21,030 nucleotides of DNA from NCBI GenBank assembly GCA_034696485.1, contig JAQIWT010000406.1, forward strand, positions 1-21,030, given 5' to 3'. This DNA comes from Isohypsibius dastychi. Taxonomy: Eukaryota > Tardigrada > Eutardigrada > Parachela > Isohypsibiidae. The notes under the pieces were generated by a model. That model saw only the letters and a program-made list of their open reading frames with translations. It had not been told where the DNA came from and ran no database searches. The translations under genes and the position numbers were made by a program. Shown here in pieces: positions 19,098-21,030 of this stretch. Each line of letters begins with the position of its first letter. Position 1 is the stretch's first letter.

Positions 19098-20261
19098 ATG
19101 GCTCGCTTAATCAACGAGACGGAGTTTGTAAACTTCACTTCTCACCCGGCAGTCCCTCAAGTAGGACGCGGGATAGTCACACTGTTCATCAGCATGATCG
19201 GTATATTAGGAGGTACCACTTTATTGTATCTCATCTTCAAAGGTGATCCACACGATACAACACATGTATTGATGAGAGCCGCCAGAAAAAACTCCAACAT
19301 TGTTCGAGTCAATAACGCTGTCGCAACAGTCATTTTCTGCATGTTGATTCTCCCGGTTCATTCGTACATTTTACTGGACCTTGATGACCATATCTTCCAG
19401 CTCCAGGAATACTCAAGTCTTTGCAGTGCGTTCGCCTACTTCTACATCATGATGCCGGTTGGATGTGTTTATACGAATGTGTCCATAGCGGCTAACCGAT
19501 TGTTGGCCGTTGCCCTTCGGGACAACGCATCGCCTTCAAAACTTACTAGGACAGCCGTTTTCGTGTCGATTATATTTTGGCTCATCCCAATCCTCACTTT
19601 CATTCCACCTCTATTCGGTACATTCGGAATTTTCGGGTTGGCAAAAAGCGGGAAATGTGTGTTTGCTAAGATCTTTGTGCGAAATTATGTCGTCTTCTAC
19701 AAACTTGTCAGTCTGGTTGTTCCATTGGTCACTATGGCTATATGTTATACTCTCACCTTCCTTATCCTAGCAAACTCGATTTCCCGCACCACTCGAGTCT
19801 ATCAGATCGGGCAGCCGTCCATTCGGATTATAGTTGGAGCACATAACTATCAAAAACGCATGGCCATAACTTCGATGTCTGTATGTCTGGTGTTCATGGT
19901 CTTTTTCCTGCCTTCAGCCATTTTCGGACTGATTGATCCACGTTTAGTGAGCATCCAGTCTGATGCTGGTGTTTGGTTGGGAAAGTGGTTCTATTTAGGC
20001 AAGTCCAAAACTTATCAAATGCACATACATGACCCACAGGTTGTGCTTCAAGGATTGGCTAGCTCTGCTCTAAAACCGATGTTTCAAGAGTTGGCTTTTG
20101 TAGGTTGCGCCGTGAATCCATTTGTCTGCATTATGATTGACTCGACGTTTCGTGAACGCGTCTGCTATCGAGCAAGGAATCGAGTTCACGGAGAAAAAGC
20201 ATCACACAATCCTAGACCGTCGGTCTCCACGCGAAAAGACCAGAATGAGTCTCGTGTCTAG
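19098..20261 (+). CDS. Rhodopsin-class G-protein-coupled receptor, divergent, single exon
   Basis: Intronless 387-residue receptor. The extracellular N terminus has two glycosylation sequons (NET 6-8, NFT 12-14). Seven hydrophobic segments: TM1 (25-47), TM2 (72-95), TM3 (110-138) preceded by Cys109, TM4 (152-172), Cys187 in the second extracellular loop, TM5 (200-226), TM6 (257-279) with FFLPS, and TM7 (330-347) ending NPFVC in place of NPxxY. The DRY position reads ANRL. The third extracellular loop is long (about 50 residues, 280-330). A serine/arginine-rich tail follows. It is not close to the receptor at 15312-16421 (different TM1, TM7 and loops), so the two are neighbours but not a recent tandem duplicate. 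Ligand is unknown. The start is the only Met before TM1 and lies 92 bases after a TATA box. Confidence 0.88.
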   Translation: MARLINETEFVNFTSHPAVPQVGRGIVTLFISMIGILGGTTLLYLIFKGDPHDTTHVLMRAARKNSNIVRVNNAVATVIFCMLILPVHSYILLDLDDHIFQLQEYSSLCSAFAYFYIMMPVGCVYTNVSIAANRLLAVALRDNASPSKLTRTAVFVSIIFWLIPILTFIPPLFGTFGIFGLAKSGKCVFAKIFVRNYVVFYKLVSLVVPLVTMAICYTLTFLILANSISRTTRVYQIGQPSIRIIVGAHNYQKRMAITSMSVCLVFMVFFLPSAIFGLIDPRLVSIQSDAGVWLGKWFYLGKSKTYQMHIHDPQVVLQGLASSALKPMFQELAFVGCAVNPFVCIMIDSTFRERVCYRARNRVHGEKASHNPRPSVSTRKDQNESRV

Positions 20262-20319
20262 TAATCTATACAGAACATCAACGGCGCCTCCACTTTTGTT
20301 CAGTGGTGTATTCTGGGGA

Positions 20320-20640
20320 GGGGCCGGCGGCCCGGGTCCCATATTAAAGTTTTCAGGCCCCAGATTGCCCGCCCTATACAAGATTTTTTTTGACCCCACA
20401 TAGCCGGCCCCATATAAAAGTTCAGTTTTTGGCCGCATAAACGAAATTTTTCGGTCCAAAAACCCCTAAATTTGCCAAAAAATCTGTTTTTTGGTCAAAA
20501 TCGGGCAATTGTGATCCCATGGGACATGAAAAATTGAGCGTTAGCCCCATGCGGCCAGACGGTTTTTGATTTTTTGTCCCACATAAGCGGACACATACGG
20601 CCCCATATAGAAATAATTTTGCGGCGGGCCCCATTATCTC
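20320..20640. repeat. Degenerate tandem repeat, unit about 36 bp (GGCCCCATATAAAA-type)
   Basis: At least six diverged units share a G/C block (GGCCCC, GGGTCC or GACCCC), then CATAT or CATA, then a run of A or T. Examples are GGCCCCATATAAAAGTTCA near 20406 and GGCCCCATATAGAAATAATT near 20599. On the minus strand the units read as repeated peptides of about 12 residues (GPKNFVYAAKN, VGSKKILYRAGN, LGPENFNMGPG), in two frames. It starts about 60 bases after the GPCR stop. I see no terminal repeats or full gene, so it is satellite-like or the residue of a repeated coding sequence. Confidence 0.6.
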
Positions 20641-21030
20641 TACCTCTAATGGCTACGGGGTCGATTTTTGTCTCCGCATCTCCTCCATCAGTTTAAGGTG
20701 CAGAGCCAAAATTTTGACCTATTGATGCCCACTATGTGAAGGACGCGGGCGATTTCGATCCAATTTAGCATTCTGGGTCAGAAAAAAATCTACAAATTCA
20801 ATGGAATATTTTTTAATTTTTTTTGACCAGTGGTCAAAGAGTTGCAGTCACGGGAACATTTGTCTTCAGTGGGCATCGCCACATTTGTGGCGGTTCATGT
20901 TCCTCAAGAAGTTACCATCTGAACTTGTCGTCCTTGGGCTCATTTGAAAGACGAAAATCAGTTATGAGGGAAGAAACAAGAAATGGCCAGCAGCTGACCA
21001 CTGGCTATTTTTTTGGGAAAGATTTCACAA
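20641..21030. other. Right end of the window: non-coding with small hairpins
   Basis: No gene is supported. There are two perfect short hairpins: TTTGACC-AGT-GGTCAAA at 20822-20838 and CGCCAC-ATTT-GTGGCG at 20877-20892. GATGCCCAC at 20724-20732 is also inverted at 20869-20877 (GTGGGCATC). These may be parts of another degraded inverted-repeat element extending past the window. Confidence 0.45.

Overview
The window is nuclear DNA of a small-genome invertebrate. Genes are split by short GT-AG introns, mostly 50-70 bases, and exon phases join without conflict. The gene set (P5B ATPase, secreted CBM14 chitin-binding protein, natriuretic-receptor-type ectodomain, clan 2-like cytochrome P450, divergent rhodopsin-class GPCRs) fits an ecdysozoan. 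The mixed splice acceptors (not a uniform nematode TTTTCAG), moderate base composition and short introns make a tardigrade such as Hypsibius my leading guess. That is inference and no marker gene settles it.

Layout. 163-6765 (+): at least 26 exons of a P5B-type P-type ATPase (ATP13A2/3 group), with the first coding exon outside the window or not recognisable. 7495-8512 (-): a complete three-exon secreted chitin-binding protein with one CBM14 domain and a long Ala/Lys/Glu-rich tail; its 3' end faces the ATPase. 9056-9988: a TA-flanked, Tc1/mariner-like inverted-repeat element, followed 12 bases later by a second TA-flanked element of 128 bp. 10764-12513 (+): seven exons coding only the signal peptide and N-terminal part of a natriuretic-peptide/guanylyl-cyclase-type receptor, with no membrane, kinase or cyclase part downstream. 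12912-14715 (-): a complete six-exon microsomal cytochrome P450. 15312-16421 (-): a two-exon GPCR. 17148-17234 and 18797-18884: two small TA-flanked hairpin elements with related termini. 18031-18563: a large inverted repeat built from palindromic GGTTCACAAACCCCG-like units. 19098-20261 (+): a single-exon GPCR. 20320-20640: a degenerate tandem repeat of about 36 bp. The rest of the right end is non-coding.

The genes are not an operon and show no shared pathway: each is an independent transcription unit on alternating strands. The most unusual material is the truncated receptor gene, the palindrome-rich inverted repeat at 18.0-18.6 kb, and the group of TA-flanked elements that occupies most intergenic gaps in the right half. 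Exon limits were read by eye from splice signals, frame continuity and family resemblance; no alignment or RNA data were available.
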